Shown in pieces: positions 25,080 to 36,300 of a stretch of DNA of 64,000 bases. The notes beneath the pieces were generated by a model that was not told the DNA's origin, did not search any database, and was given only the letters and a program-made list of their open reading frames with translations. Source of the stretch: Acanthornis magna (Eukaryota; Chordata; Aves; Passeriformes; Acanthizidae); the NCBI GenBank assembly GCA_036785705.1, contig JAWUZG010000084.1:8507501-8571500 (forward strand). Reading direction: 5' to 3'. The position numbers and the translations under genes are program-made. How positions within the stretch are numbered: position 1 is the first letter of the stretch; each line of letters begins with the position of its first letter.

Positions 25080-25560
25080 TTAGAGGAGAGCTGTGGGTAG
25101 ACTGGCTCTGCGGGAGATGTGAAATGCCTGGTCTCAGGGAAGTTTTGTAGCTTTGCTGAGGGTTTCACCAGGGCTGCTGTGCTCAGCTGGCACAACCCAG
25201 AGCAGTGCCACTTTGAGGGAAGGGGTCTCAGGCCTGGAAAGCAGAGCATGAAAGGTCTGACCTTGCAGGAGGGCTCTGCCCCTCTGGTGCCTCAGTGCCA
25301 GGGTACTGCAGGTCAGACCCACCTGCAGGACTGAGCCCTGCTCATTTTCCCTTCTGCAGCATGCCAGAAAATTATGCTTCACTGCCATTACTGCCTCTGC
25401 AGATGTGTAGGGTTTTTTGAACATCTGGTCTGTGCTACTGCTGCAGAACCTTTTGGGATGGCTCACCACTGCAGCCACACTGTGCCTTTTCCACCTGTGT
25501 GCCTGCTGTGCATCTGGTTTGTTGCAGGTAGTGTACACATCTGCTACATTGCATATTTAG
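25080..25560. other. GC-richer block with CTGCAG motifs and inverted repeats
   Basis: Higher GC than the flanks, with several CTGCAG hexamers. AAGGTCTGACCTT at 25252-25264 is a 13-base palindrome. The arm GGTCTGACCTTGCAG at 25254-25268 pairs with CTGCAGGTCAGACC at 25306-25319 apart from one extra base, and CTGCAGGT/ACCTGCAG at 25306-25328 forms a second, overlapping inverted repeat. Open frames on both strands (up to 134 codons) are compositional. It may be an unrecognised old repeat or a regulatory block. Confidence 0.35.
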
Positions 25561-26345
25561 ACAGTTGAACTATTACAGGCTGCTACATATTTTCTAAGAC
25601 ATAGGCATTTATGCCTAAAATTACATTCTCTTTTCTGCACAATGTATGTAGAAAGTAGTCCAGCCCTTTGTGAAGTTAATAGAAACTGGATCAGGTTCTG
25701 ATCGTGAACAATTTTGTCATGTGCCCATTGGCAGAAACATTAAAGATAATCAGATTTCAACCATATTTATGTATTAGTGAATTAGAAAATATATTATGGT
25801 ACATTAAGAATCTAAATTTAGAAAGATGTAGAATTTTCTTGTTTAGTTTGATCTACTTTCAAAAGAAAAAATGTATCTGAAAAAAAAGTTGTGTACTCAA
25901 AATTATTATTCTTAAATTTTCCCCACTGTGCTTTCTGTAATCCACTGTATATTGTGAGAAGTCATTATTTTCTCTCAGTTTCACGAGGTCTTTCGCACAG
26001 CATGAGAGAATACAAAGACTTTGAAAAGTGTTTATAGGATATGTGAATTATGATTGAAAGTTCAAAGAATCTGGCACAAACATTCAGACATAGATATAAT
26101 ATACCTGAACTTGCTTTTGAATCAGTAATGGGCATTGACTGTATTATCAATTGAATGTGTCTTTAAAAAAAATAAATAAATTATGTACATCTGGTATATT
26201 TGGGAGAAGCTCATTTTAAATCCAGGGAACTTGCTTCATCTCTGTTGTGGCACTCTGTAGCCTTTGGCAGAATTTTCACTGAAATGGAGTGTGATTGTAT
26301 TTTCATCCAATATATAGAGTATGTATAAAATGTATATTAGTGTGT
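25561..26345. other. Unique AT-rich noncoding DNA
   Basis: Frames of at most about 61 codons and nothing recognised. The end of this stretch is the left flank of the next CR1 copy. Confidence 0.6.
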
Positions 26346-26716
26346 ATCATAGAATCACCATCACAGAATGCTCTGCATTGGAAGGGACCTTAAAGATGGT
26401 CTCGTTCCAACCCCCCGGCCATGGGCAGGGCCACCTTTCACTAGCCCAGGCTGCTCAGAGCTTCATCCAACCTGGCCTTGGACACTGCCAGGGATGGGGC
26501 ACCCACAGCTTCTCTGGACAGCCTGTGCCAGGGCCTCACCACCCTCACAATAAAGAATTTCTTCCGAACATCCCGTCTAAACCTGCTCTCTTTTAGTTTG
26601 AAGCCACGCCCCTTTTCCTGTCACTGCCTGCTCTTGTAAATAATTTCTTTCCATCTTTCTTGTGGGCTCCCTTCAGGTATTGGAAGGCTGAAATTAGGTC
26701 ACTCTGAAGCCTTCAA
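26346..26716 (-). mobile_element. CR1 LINE 3'-end fragment, best preserved
   Basis: The plus strand reads as the reverse complement of a CR1 tail, starting with the terminal repeat ATCATAGAATCA. It continues with TGGAAGGGACCTTAAAGATG, GTTCCAACCCCCCGGCCATG, GGCAGGGCCACCTTTCACTA, CATCCAACCTGGCCTTGGAC, GGGATGGGGCACCCACAGCT, TCTCTGGACAGCCTGTGCCA, CTCACAATAAAGAATTTCTT, CTGTCACTGCCTGCTCTTGT and GCTCCCTTCAGGTATTGGAA. Identity to the remembered avian consensus is high along the whole length, so this is likely the youngest CR1 here. It is 5'-truncated (right side) and no ORF2 is present. The 91-codon frame across it is not a gene. Confidence 0.97.
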
Positions 26717-26740
26717 TAATAAAATATAGCATAATAATTT

Positions 26741-26762
26741 TATATATATATATATATATATA
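26741..26762. repeat. (TA)11 microsatellite
   Basis: Eleven uninterrupted TA units in an already AT-rich stretch about 25 bases beyond the 5'-truncated edge of the CR1 copy. Likely length-polymorphic. Confidence 0.95.
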
Positions 26763-29076
26763 ATGTGTATTTATACAGAAAGATTTTGTATTTATCGTCA
26801 TAAAGATTAGCTCAAAGTTAAAGTTGATTCTATGGTCAATTAATAACTTGTAAGAAACAGAAGAGTATTTATTGTCATGGATTTCCTTAGGCCTCTACAA
26901 AATGATGGAGAACAAAACACATACTAGGCAATGAATTTCAGTTAAGTACAGCCTGGAAACAGACCTGGGTCTTGCCCAGAAAATTGATTAAACATGTGTT
27001 TAAGTTAAGTAGATGCTCTAGTATTTTGCTGAGTTAAGTTCCATGTATAGAATTACTACTCTGGACAAACAGCAAGCTGTTTCTTGGTAAGGCTTGAATT
27101 GCAGTTCAACTATCTGCAAACTTAGAAACTACCTTTTTAGAAAGAAATTAAAGAAATTTCTTTAAAGAAATAAAAAAAAAAACTTTAAAGAAATTAAGTC
27201 CAGCCTTTTTTAGGTTTTTTCTTTCTTTGTTTTGTTGGGGTTTTTTTGTCTTCTCCTGAGAAAGAATAGAGATGTGGTCTTTCATTTTTACAAAAAAAGT
27301 AATCAGTAGATACCCATAGTATTTTTTTAAACACATTATATACTGATGCCATTGCTGTCAATGCTGTTGGTCAAGCCAAGGTATAGAGACTTATTTCTGT
27401 TAAATATATATTAAACACATTTAAAAATGTAATATCAATTATATAATTCTTTTAGCTATTTTGAGATACATTAGCATAAGCTCTCAGAAATTAAAAAATG
27501 ATAACTGTAATATTTTTGTCATAACTGGCACATTATTAACTGTATGCCTTCCATGAAGAAATATATTAGAATATTTGTTGCAGAGGGAGCAACTTCAGCG
27601 TAGTCATCAAGACACTGTGGCCGTGTTCTAAGCTGATTTGCAATTTTCAGAAATAAGGATGTGTGTATTCATGATTTATTAATAGGATGGTTCAGATCCT
27701 GCCCCCTGAAAGATCACATGTTTTTTTGACCACATTAAGTCTACCTTTTAGAGATATTTGTATACCTTGGCAATTGTTCCTTTTGTGGATAATGGGTGGT
27801 GTGTGTAACTGAAAGATTGAAAACTGATTTGTTCTGTGTTCTATGTATATATGTACCCCTACTTCAAAAACTCACATGTTTTTGTATTATTGACTTCTAG
27901 TCCTATAAAGAGCACTACATTGTCTTAAAAAGGAAAAAAAATCAGCTTGAAATAATTAAAAAGTTAATTTGGAAAAAAGAAAGCAAATATTCAGGCTTTA
28001 TTAATTTTTATGTATAAAAAAATTTCACAAAATTACTTTGGCTTACTTTACTTTCAAAGTTGACTCAGGAGGGCAAATATTTTCCAAAATACATATATTT
28101 TAGTATACATATTTTTCAATTATTCTCTTTCATTTTGAACAGTAAGATAATTTCTGCTCATTTCTTTATCTGGGATTTTGCAAAGCAGCAGCAAGCTATG
28201 TAATGCCAAGCCAAAAATTTGAGAGGGGATTGTTATTATTTAGATGTCTCGTTTGAGAATATTTATTGTTGTTCTAATGAAGTAAGGTGAGCATTTTTCT
28301 TTAACCCAGTGTGTCTATGTGTCTTTCAGTTAACTCTACCTGAGCTAGTAGCAATATTTTGAATCCAGGTCATATCCAGGATTGATGGATCCATCTGTAT
28401 GTGTATTGAATATATGTAGGAGGAAATATGTATGTGCTTGCATGTAGTTTATAACATATGCTTATACTTATGTGAAAAGTTTTATGTTGGAAGATAAGCA
28501 CTGTTACCTTCCTCAGAAATATTAGGAATGGGAAAGCCCTCAGCATTTCTGGAGTTTAGGGCCTGGAAGATTTGCCTCATATACCTAATATAAAAATTGC
28601 TCTGAAAATTTTCTAGTAACATTACTGATTTTTAAGATAATACTTTTTAGTCATTCTTAACATAGCACTTGGCTAGTAGAATCCCTCTGTGGGTTATCAT
28701 GAAAATTAATGCTTTTATTAACCCCAAAACTAATGCAAATCATCTGCCAGGAAAAAATGGCTTTTATATTAACCATTAGTGCTTTGCAACAGCATAGAAA
28801 CATCTATCTGAACAGAATTGCTTTATATGTATCTGTTGCTTATTTGCTTTGATACTGTGGTAGCAACGTTTCAATAGAGTCTATAGGAAAAAAATCCCTC
28901 TCATTTGTATCCGCCTAAGAAATACGTAATTTACTTTTTAATGAAGTTCATTACTTAAGACTTTGTATGCTACAGTATTGCTGGAAGCTGGAACCTGACC
29001 CCACTTTGCTTTTTCTTTCTTCACATATTTGCTTTTATCATGTCAGTTTTACTCAAGTGACACTGAAATATGCAGA
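26763..29076. other. Unique AT-rich noncoding DNA
   Basis: No gene or transposon seen. An 18-base perfect palindrome, TTAAAGAAATTTCTTTAA, is at 27148-27165. It holds GAAATTTC, an inverted pair of heat-shock-element units, but a regular three-unit element is not present. Confidence 0.55.
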
Positions 29077-29140
29077 TTTTTTCCCTTTTTCCCCCCCTTT
29101 TTTCCCCCTTTTTTTTCTTCCTTTTTTTTTTTTTTTTTCC
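29077..29140 (+). repeat. 64-base pure polypyrimidine tract
   Basis: An unbroken run of T and C, with blocks of T6, C3, T5, C7, T6, C5 and so on, ending in T18 and CC and followed directly by AG. Such homopurine-homopyrimidine tracts with rough mirror symmetry can form triplex (H-DNA). The sequence also resembles an extreme splice-acceptor tract, but no coding exon follows. Confidence 0.9.
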
Positions 29141-29681
29141 AGAAGGAGCTTATCAGTTGCAAGGCCTAGATTGTGAATGCGAGCTTTGATGTTAACAGCC
29201 CCAGTGCCTTTCTTTTTTATTTGGGGCATTAAGTTCAATTACATATTCAAAGTATCTGTTCAATGCTTTTGCTGGAATGTTTCAATAATTAAAATAACCG
29301 AGTTTTTTAAAGTACACTTTCCTCAGTTTTTTGATCTTAGTACAGATGTGGCTCAGACCAAATCCTGTTCTTTCTATTAATTTCACTGATTTCAAGTCTC
29401 TCAGTTGGTGTTCATAGGCTAGTGCAGCATGTTTCAAAAGCAGCCCTTTAAGAAGTTGCCTGAAAAACCCATCAGACAAAAGAATATTTACTGTCTTTTG
29501 TTCTGTACTGGAAAAAAATTATACCCTGATAAAGAACTGCAGTTTAGAAATATTTACTTCATGAAAAATATACTAAGTTTATCCTGATGTTTACATGTAA
29601 TGAGAAGCAAGCTGTAAGTCAGTGTTTCAAAGATGGTGTGTCTTATGGAAAAACAATTACTTCATAAGTGCTAAGAATGGG

Positions 29682-29767
29682 GAAAAAAACAAAACACAAA
29701 AAACCCAGCCAAACAAACACAAAAAACCCCCACCAACCAAGCAAACCCAACCCAAACAGCAAAACAA
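29682..29767 (+). repeat. A/C-rich, strand-asymmetric low-complexity tract
   Basis: About 85 bases almost free of T and with only a few G, built of irregular CAAA, CCAAA and ACCC units (for example CCAAACAAACACAAAAAACC). It is a degenerate simple repeat, not a transposon I recognise. Confidence 0.8.
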
Positions 29768-30396
29768 TTTTAACTGAATGGTCATGCATAAGTCCATATT
29801 TTAAAACTGTGTTGGTCCACTAAACCTTTTAACAGTTCTTTTGTGATCCATTCACAGGATCCCCTAACATGATAAGATAGCTTATTTCAAAAAGAAGTTT
29901 CGAAGAAGGTTCAAGAGCTGAGTCTTCAGATACTCTATTTCCACTCCAAGCTCTCCAAGAAACCTCAAAGGCTAGCCAGTTTTCCTCCAAAGTCCCTAGC
30001 TGGAAAAATAAGGCCTTCAAAAAATCATGTCTCCTGTTGTTACAGCCAGACAGATGTTTTTGAAACTTAGAAAAGATTATCAAGCTTCATTTAAATCTTT
30101 TGGAATGATAAAAGAGAACACAGGAAAAAATAAGAAATACTCACAGGAAAAACAAAGTAACAGAGGGGGTTAAAATATGCAGAGAGGCTGAAAGATGCAT
30201 GAGAACTGTATATTGAGAAAAATTAGAGATGGTCAGAAGTTGAACATTACAATTACTCGGACTAGTACCAGTTTCAGTGAGTCAGTCAGAACAAGAACCT
30301 GAGTATGAATTCCATGTTTCATCTTGGTTTGGAAAACCCCAAAGTCCTACTAATGAGGTTTTACAAAGCTAAATCCCTGACTTTCTCTTTTATTTT

Positions 30397-30402
<6 letters not shown>

Positions 30403-30432
<30 letters not shown>
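30403..30432 (+). repeat. Homopolymer A30
   Basis: An uninterrupted run of 30 A after TTTATTTTCTCTTT, followed by GCCTGTAATATGG. No retrotransposed body is recognisable upstream. Length is uncertain in any assembly. Confidence 0.9.
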
Positions 30433-30433
<1 letters not shown>

Positions 30434-32756
30434 CCTGTAATATGGAAACTACTGTTATGTCTAGTGTAAGCAGGTGAATATACAGTTACAACTAGAAAGT
30501 CAGGAAACAAGGCAGGCAACACAAAAAAGGAAGTATTTTGAGAAGATGAGATAATACATTCAACAACTTAATTGAAAATCAATGTTTTTGTCACTACAGA
30601 ACAAGAGCTTTTCAGCTAATATACTGTGAATTAATATGACTACTCATCCTATGATATTGTGAGAATGCTTTCCATGCCTTTAGAGTGATTGTTTTAAGTA
30701 AGTTGGAAATTCTACAGAAATCGTGTCTCAGCCTGAATCAGTGTTTCTGTATTTTGAGGGAGCATAGGGGGTTAAAATTATCTCGGCAGGAGAGTGAAAA
30801 GTATTTGGCTTTTATCCTAAGGATGTGCAGTGGCATCAACAGGGAAGGATGAAATGGCAACAGCTTTTAGGACATCAAGTGTCAGCATCACAAACAGAAG
30901 CAGCATGAGCAGACTGTGCTGATGGTGCTTCTTTCTTCCTCTGCCATTAGAAAGTTGGCATGTGCCAACAGCTCTCACAAAGTAGAATCCAAATTGCCAC
31001 AGTTATTTCCAATCCTCAATTTCAGAAAGAGTTGCCCAGTGTTGACAGAGGCTGGAACACATCTTTCTGGGCACTAGCTCAGAGCCACAGCCATCCTGGA
31101 TCAACACAGAAGCAGGGACTTCAGTGGAATGGCATCTGTTAATGCCAGCTAAGATCTGTCCCTGTGCTGCATTATCCCCATTCAAACTCCCCCCAAACAC
31201 CAAATTAGGTCCTTTTCCATCCACAATCAGAGAACAACATGGTGTCAGCTGAGTTCAATCTAATTCTCTGCCTTATATATTAGGCTTCAGGCTGTGAAAG
31301 GCAAAGAAGGAAAAGTATGGAGTTGTCTGCTGTCTTCTATGATGAGAGCTAAAATAGGTAGGGAACATCCTCTTTCTGTGGAAAGATTTGCTTTAAAAAA
31401 AGAAAAACCTGGTAAAATCTTGGTTGTCATTTTGCTTGGAAAAAAATCCCTAAAATATTGGAGAGGGTGATAGCAAATTAACAAATAATTTTTATTTGCT
31501 AAATATTGCATAGCTCTTCTCTGAAGAGTTTTGAGAAACTTGTCTTCTATTAAGCATTTTGCAAAAGAAACCCAAAAAATGCTATTCTTTTGCTATTTAA
31601 AATAAGTTTGATTAAATGTTGCTCACCAGTTGTCTTATAAACTTTTATGACTACAGTTAACCTACAAGATGCTAAGGTAAATACATCCAGAGACAACCAA
31701 GATACTGCAATTTAACTATCTCACAGTAGACTGCGTACTTTAGCTTGTAGCAAATTAAAAACAGGTAATTTGTGTACGTTTTCTATTGATGCATGATAAC
31801 TCCGCAGGGCAAAAACTGTATCTCTGAGGCTCAGGTCTTTTTGCATGTATAAGCTATCACCAGTGAAATTACTTTTGTGATTAGTCTGATACTCCTCAGT
31901 GACCTGCATAAGCTGTGGAAGCAGTCAGTGCCCAAAACTTCATCTATAGTTTCCTTATGTAGTTAACTATGTATTTTAACAGCTTGTGCCCAGTTAAACC
32001 AGTGGAACTTGAATAAGAAAACACCATACTGCGAAAATATAATATAAGGTAACATTTTGGAAATAAAATTTGCAATTCTATGATGGCACTACTCAGATGC
32101 TTCTCATTTTTGATAGCCTAGTGATAGTTCTTTTTCTCTCTATTCAGAAGCTTCTTAGTAAAGAAGTTCTTTTTTCTTACGAGAATTACATTCTTTTTAC
32201 CAGATCAAAACATCCAAGATTTTTGTCACAGGTGAAGGGTAAACTAATAAAATCAGCACCCTGTTGGATGATGGATCTGACTGATATAAAGTAACTTTTG
32301 CAATAGCCAGTAGTGTGGTTGTAGATGGAATTTTAAAATCAGCAAGCTAATGTGAAGCCCTAAAACATCAGCAAAGTAAAACTGTTTTTGTAATTCCTCT
32401 AAATGTCATTGGAATCAGACACTTTGTAAGGCTTACAAGAATTATTCTGACACCATGAACTTCTTTGGTTCATGTACCTGTAGCATTTATAAAACCTTTT
32501 GGTGCATATTAATTTTGGGTGAAAACTCATAGCTTAATAGGCAGGTAATTAAATTGGCAGTATTTGCAACAAGTTCTTATTACTGGTGTCTTGGTCCTTG
32601 GACATTTCTTGTCTTCTTTGGGAGGCCTGTTTGTGATTATGTTTTCTTAAATACCTGCAAGATTAGCCAAGTATTAACTAGGTGATAAGTACATCTTTTC
32701 TTTAGACTGGTAGGCTCCCATTTTAAGCCACTTGTAATTCAATCTTTCTGATGGCA
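30433..32756. other. Unique noncoding DNA
   Basis: No frame above about 74 codons. A 16-base inverted repeat with arms GTTGGCA/TGCCAAC lies at 30954-30969. It looks like a nuclear-factor-1 site but has a 4-base rather than the usual 5-base spacer. No transposon until the LTR. Confidence 0.55.
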
Positions 32757-33335
32757 CATCACGATTTAACCCCAGCTGAGCCCCACACAGCCACTCCCCC
32801 TCAGTGGGATGATGGAGAGAACTGGAAGGGTAAAAGCTACAAAACACGTGGGTTGGCATAAAGGCAGTTTGATATATAAAGCAAAAACTGCATACTCAAG
32901 CAAAGCAAAAGAAGGAATTCATTCACCACTTCCCAAGGGCAGGCAGGTGTTCAGCCATCTCCAGGGAAGCAGGGCCCCATCACAGGCAACAGTGACTTGG
33001 GATGGCAGACACCATCACTCCAAGCATCACCCCCTTTATCCTTCTTCCCCCAGCTTTATATGCTGAGCTTGATGCTGTGGGATATCTCTTGAGTGAGTTG
33101 GGGTCAGCTGTCCCAGCTCTGTCCCTTCCCAATTTCTTGTGCCCCCTCAGCCTCCTCACTGATGGGACGGTGGTGTGAGAGGCAAAAAAGGCCTTGGCTC
33201 TGTGTAAATGCTGCTCAGCAAGAATGAAAACTTCTTCTATTATAAAGTCTGTTTTCAGTGCAAATCTGAAACAGCCCTGTACTAGCTACAATGAGGAAAA
33301 CTAAAATTAACTCTAGCCCAGCCAAAACCAGCACA
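32757..33335 (-). mobile_element. Solo LTR of an avian endogenous retrovirus
   Basis: On the minus strand the element begins TGTGCTGGTTTTGGCTGGGC and ends near AAATCGTGATG, close to the TG...CA boundaries of the family. Plus-strand landmarks are TTTAACCCCAGCTGAGCCCC, ACACAGCCACTCCCCCTCAG, AAGGAATTCATTCACCACTT, GTGTTCAGCCATCTCCAGGG, CTTCTTCCCCCAGCTTTATA, AGTTGGGGTCAGCTGTCCCA and CCTTGGCTCTGTGTAAATGC. I recognise this set as a multi-copy LTR in bird genomes, probably ERVL-like (class by recollection). The minus strand has CATATAAAG near 33054-33063 where a TATA box or poly(A) signal is expected. No gag, pol or env remnant and no second LTR flank it, so it is probably a solo LTR left by recombination. 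No target duplication was identified with certainty, so the ends are approximate. Confidence 0.85.
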
Positions 33336-36300
33336 GAGGTGAGCTGCAAAGATGTCATTGTGAGAGTAATGAGCAGTTTCATATTATTTAGTGCTTCTCC
33401 AATCTCACCCATTAGTAACTTGGAAAAGAGAAAGGAGGTGTAATAAAACTTAGCCTTTTATTCAAGTGTGTTCCCAACCAGTCTTTCAGTACTTAAAAGA
33501 AAATGTGAGGATAATAGAGGGATAAAACAAAAGGAGTTTGTAGTGCAGCAGCACACCTCAAAAACCTCCCTCGGTCACTTTAACAAAGTTCAGCACAAGT
33601 TTGATACAAAGGGTTGATGTAGAAACAGAAATCGCTCATTGCTAATGCAATTACTGAAGATTTAGCATGAGAGATAATATATTTGGATAGTCTTTATATC
33701 ATTTCATCATCCTACAATTTTTTGTGTTATTTCTGTGAGCAATGCTCTACATACAGACAGCCTCTCTTAAAAAAAAAAAAAAAAAAGTAAGGAAATCGTT
33801 CCTGGCTGACCTTTTTCTTACCTAGTCTAAAGACACAAGAATCTGACGCAAATATCACATTTACACTAACCAAATCAACACTAAATGCTCTGTGAAGTGA
33901 ATTGAGTATGTTTTTTGTAGCTGAATACAGCTTTCTTTGAGTTTTATTGGGAGCATACTGCTGTTGGCTAGACTGAGCACGAGTTTTGATTTTTGCCAGG
34001 GTGTTTTCTGATTCTGAAGTTCCCTTTGAAGACAGTGTCTAGTCTGTCCACTTCTAAGCAAATAGAAAATTAAAAAAACAGGACACAACTACATTAAAAC
34101 CATGAATGTGGTGCACTTCTGAAACAGAAAAAAGTTTACATGGAGTTGGCTGCTGCCATTGCCTTTCTGTGATGTTTGGAATGTGAATGTGAGTTTAACA
34201 AGATAAGCATTTTGCTTCCTCAAAAAAAATGGAAAAATCATAACTGATCTTCCACATAAGTCCCTGAAGCCATTTTATGCTGTAAACTGACCTTAGAGAC
34301 AGAGGTACTTTGTGATCCCATACCCTCTGCCTTACCCTGATTCCTCCAGTGCTGCACAGGAGCAGGAATTCAGGATCTAGAATAGCAGGAACACACACAC
34401 TGAGCAGCAGCAACCCATGTGATGAGTGTATGTCTGTCCAGGCTGTCAACACTTCTGGTTGTCTTTCAGAACAAAGAAAGGAACATAGGAGGGTCAATGT
34501 CTTGGGGAGTTGTGCTTGTAAGTGGATGTGCTGTACATAGGCATAGCTCTGCTGCATGTGAAATGGGAAAGTTTGACAGCCCAACCAGTGGTAAGAGGGT
34601 AGGACATGAGGAGGAGGAGAAGAATTTATCAGATATGTCCCTTTCTTTCTCAATCAGCATAAACTTATTCCTGACTTTTTTGACCGAACAACCTCCTTTA
34701 GAGTGTATGTTAGATTTCTAATAATGCAAGGCTAAAAATGTGTACTTGGGCATCAGTTGTCAAACTGCACTGACTCTCTTCACATATTATTTTAATATAA
34801 TTTGTTTCGCCAACTGATGCCTTTAGTTGTAACAGTAAAACTGACATTAAATAGTTGCCTTTGTAATATCAGCTTCATGGTGGCTCATTTTTAAGAAGAC
34901 ACCTTTATTAGAGACATTTATCTTTCATTTTCAAATAGCCTGAAAATTAGTGAAATGACACTTGCGTGGTAAGCCCACCAGATATGGTTAAAAAGCTATT
35001 GTTCAGGATAGGAGTGTGTTTTTGCTAAAGAGCAGTTAAGTAGATACCTGCTTTTTGGGTTTTCAACACACTTTTACAGGCTAGAGGCACCTCACAGAAA
35101 CACAGAGGGAAGCTTTGGTTGTGTATTAATGGACAAACCAACCTACTCAATTACTTCCAAGAAGTACAAACACCTGTATGTAAAGGTCTCTAGGTTTATA
35201 ACAACTGAAGGCAGCGCTGCAGCTCAGGCCTTTGCTCTGAAATCCTGGAACTAATGCCAAACAACAGACATAAAATGTAGTGAACACTTAATCATCATAC
35301 ACAATTTTTTCTATATCTCTCTAGATAAAAACTCACCATCTAAATGCAATGAGCTTAGATAAGATACAGTATCATTGTTTTGATCAAAGTGAGGTTTTAC
35401 AATGCACCTTCTCAGGTCATTTTTCTGCTGTTGCATTCAATGACTGAAAAAAATCTCAAATCACGTCTTTGGCCAGTATTGGTACATTCAGGATATCTTC
35501 AAATTTTTGTCACTGTTTTTCATAAAAAAAATTACTGTTTCACTGCCCTGGCACCCCTCCAGTTAGGAAAATACAAGCCTAAAGTGGTATTTTATAACAC
35601 CATAAGTGCTGCTAGCATAATTACATAGGGAACCTTCCCTTTCACATGTTAACCCTGATCAAATTCTCATACTTTAACAATTACTATGAATCAGCAGCAA
35701 TCGATAAGTATTGTGATTTGCATTATGAACTTCATACTTTCGTGCTAAGCACAAATATTTTTAGATTAATTATATTCTAGAATTATAAACACTTTTAGAA
35801 TTCGTATTATGTGCTACCAGTTACATTGTGATCTCTTATCTCTCACAGCCCTAATAACTTCATACATGTAGTTCCAGTAATATAACTAGGAACCTTGAAC
35901 TCAGTGTTTGAAATAGGAAGCAAGGCAAATCCCAGAGTCTCAAACGTTTCTAAGAGAAACATTTTTCCTATGTTCAGTTACTTCTTGGGTCCCAAGGAAA
36001 ATGCCTGGACAGAATTAGCAGCTCTTCCCTTCAGTTCACCCAGCATAAAGGAAATTGAGTCAAGAAGAAGCAAATTAATTGTACTGTAATTCTTAGATTG
36101 AAATTTGATTAACAATATTTACAGCTTAGCCAGTTTGGGGTTGGGAATTTTTGTTGTTTTGTTTGTTTGTTTGGGTCCTTTTCCCCATCAAATTATTGTC
36201 TTTTCAAGTTGTTTTGTGAAAAAAAGCATTCATAACTCTTTGGGGCTTTTCTAAATGGGCAGAGTTTCCACCTTGAGGTGTATCATACTTTTTTACTTGT

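Noticed and set aside
26321..26596. 91-codon and 61-codon frames
   Set aside because: They translate antisense CR1 LINE 3' untranslated sequence, not a protein.
27148..27165. Heat-shock element in an 18-base palindrome
   Set aside because: Only one GAA/TTC pair has the right 2-base spacing; the next unit is displaced, so a regular three-unit element is absent.
27699..27712. Second CTCF-like motif (minus orientation, CTGCCCCCTGAAAG)
   Set aside because: Only about 11 of 14 core positions match, with mismatches in adjacent core bases.
28967..29176. 69-codon frame ending in a Phe/Pro-rich segment
   Set aside because: The segment is translated from the polypyrimidine tract and is purely compositional.
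30954..30969. NF1-type site TTGGC...GCCAA
   Set aside because: The spacer is 4 bases instead of the required 5, so it is kept only as an inverted repeat.
34195..34653. 152-codon open frame on the minus strand
   Set aside because: Overlapped by three other frames on both strands, and its translation shows no recognisable feature.
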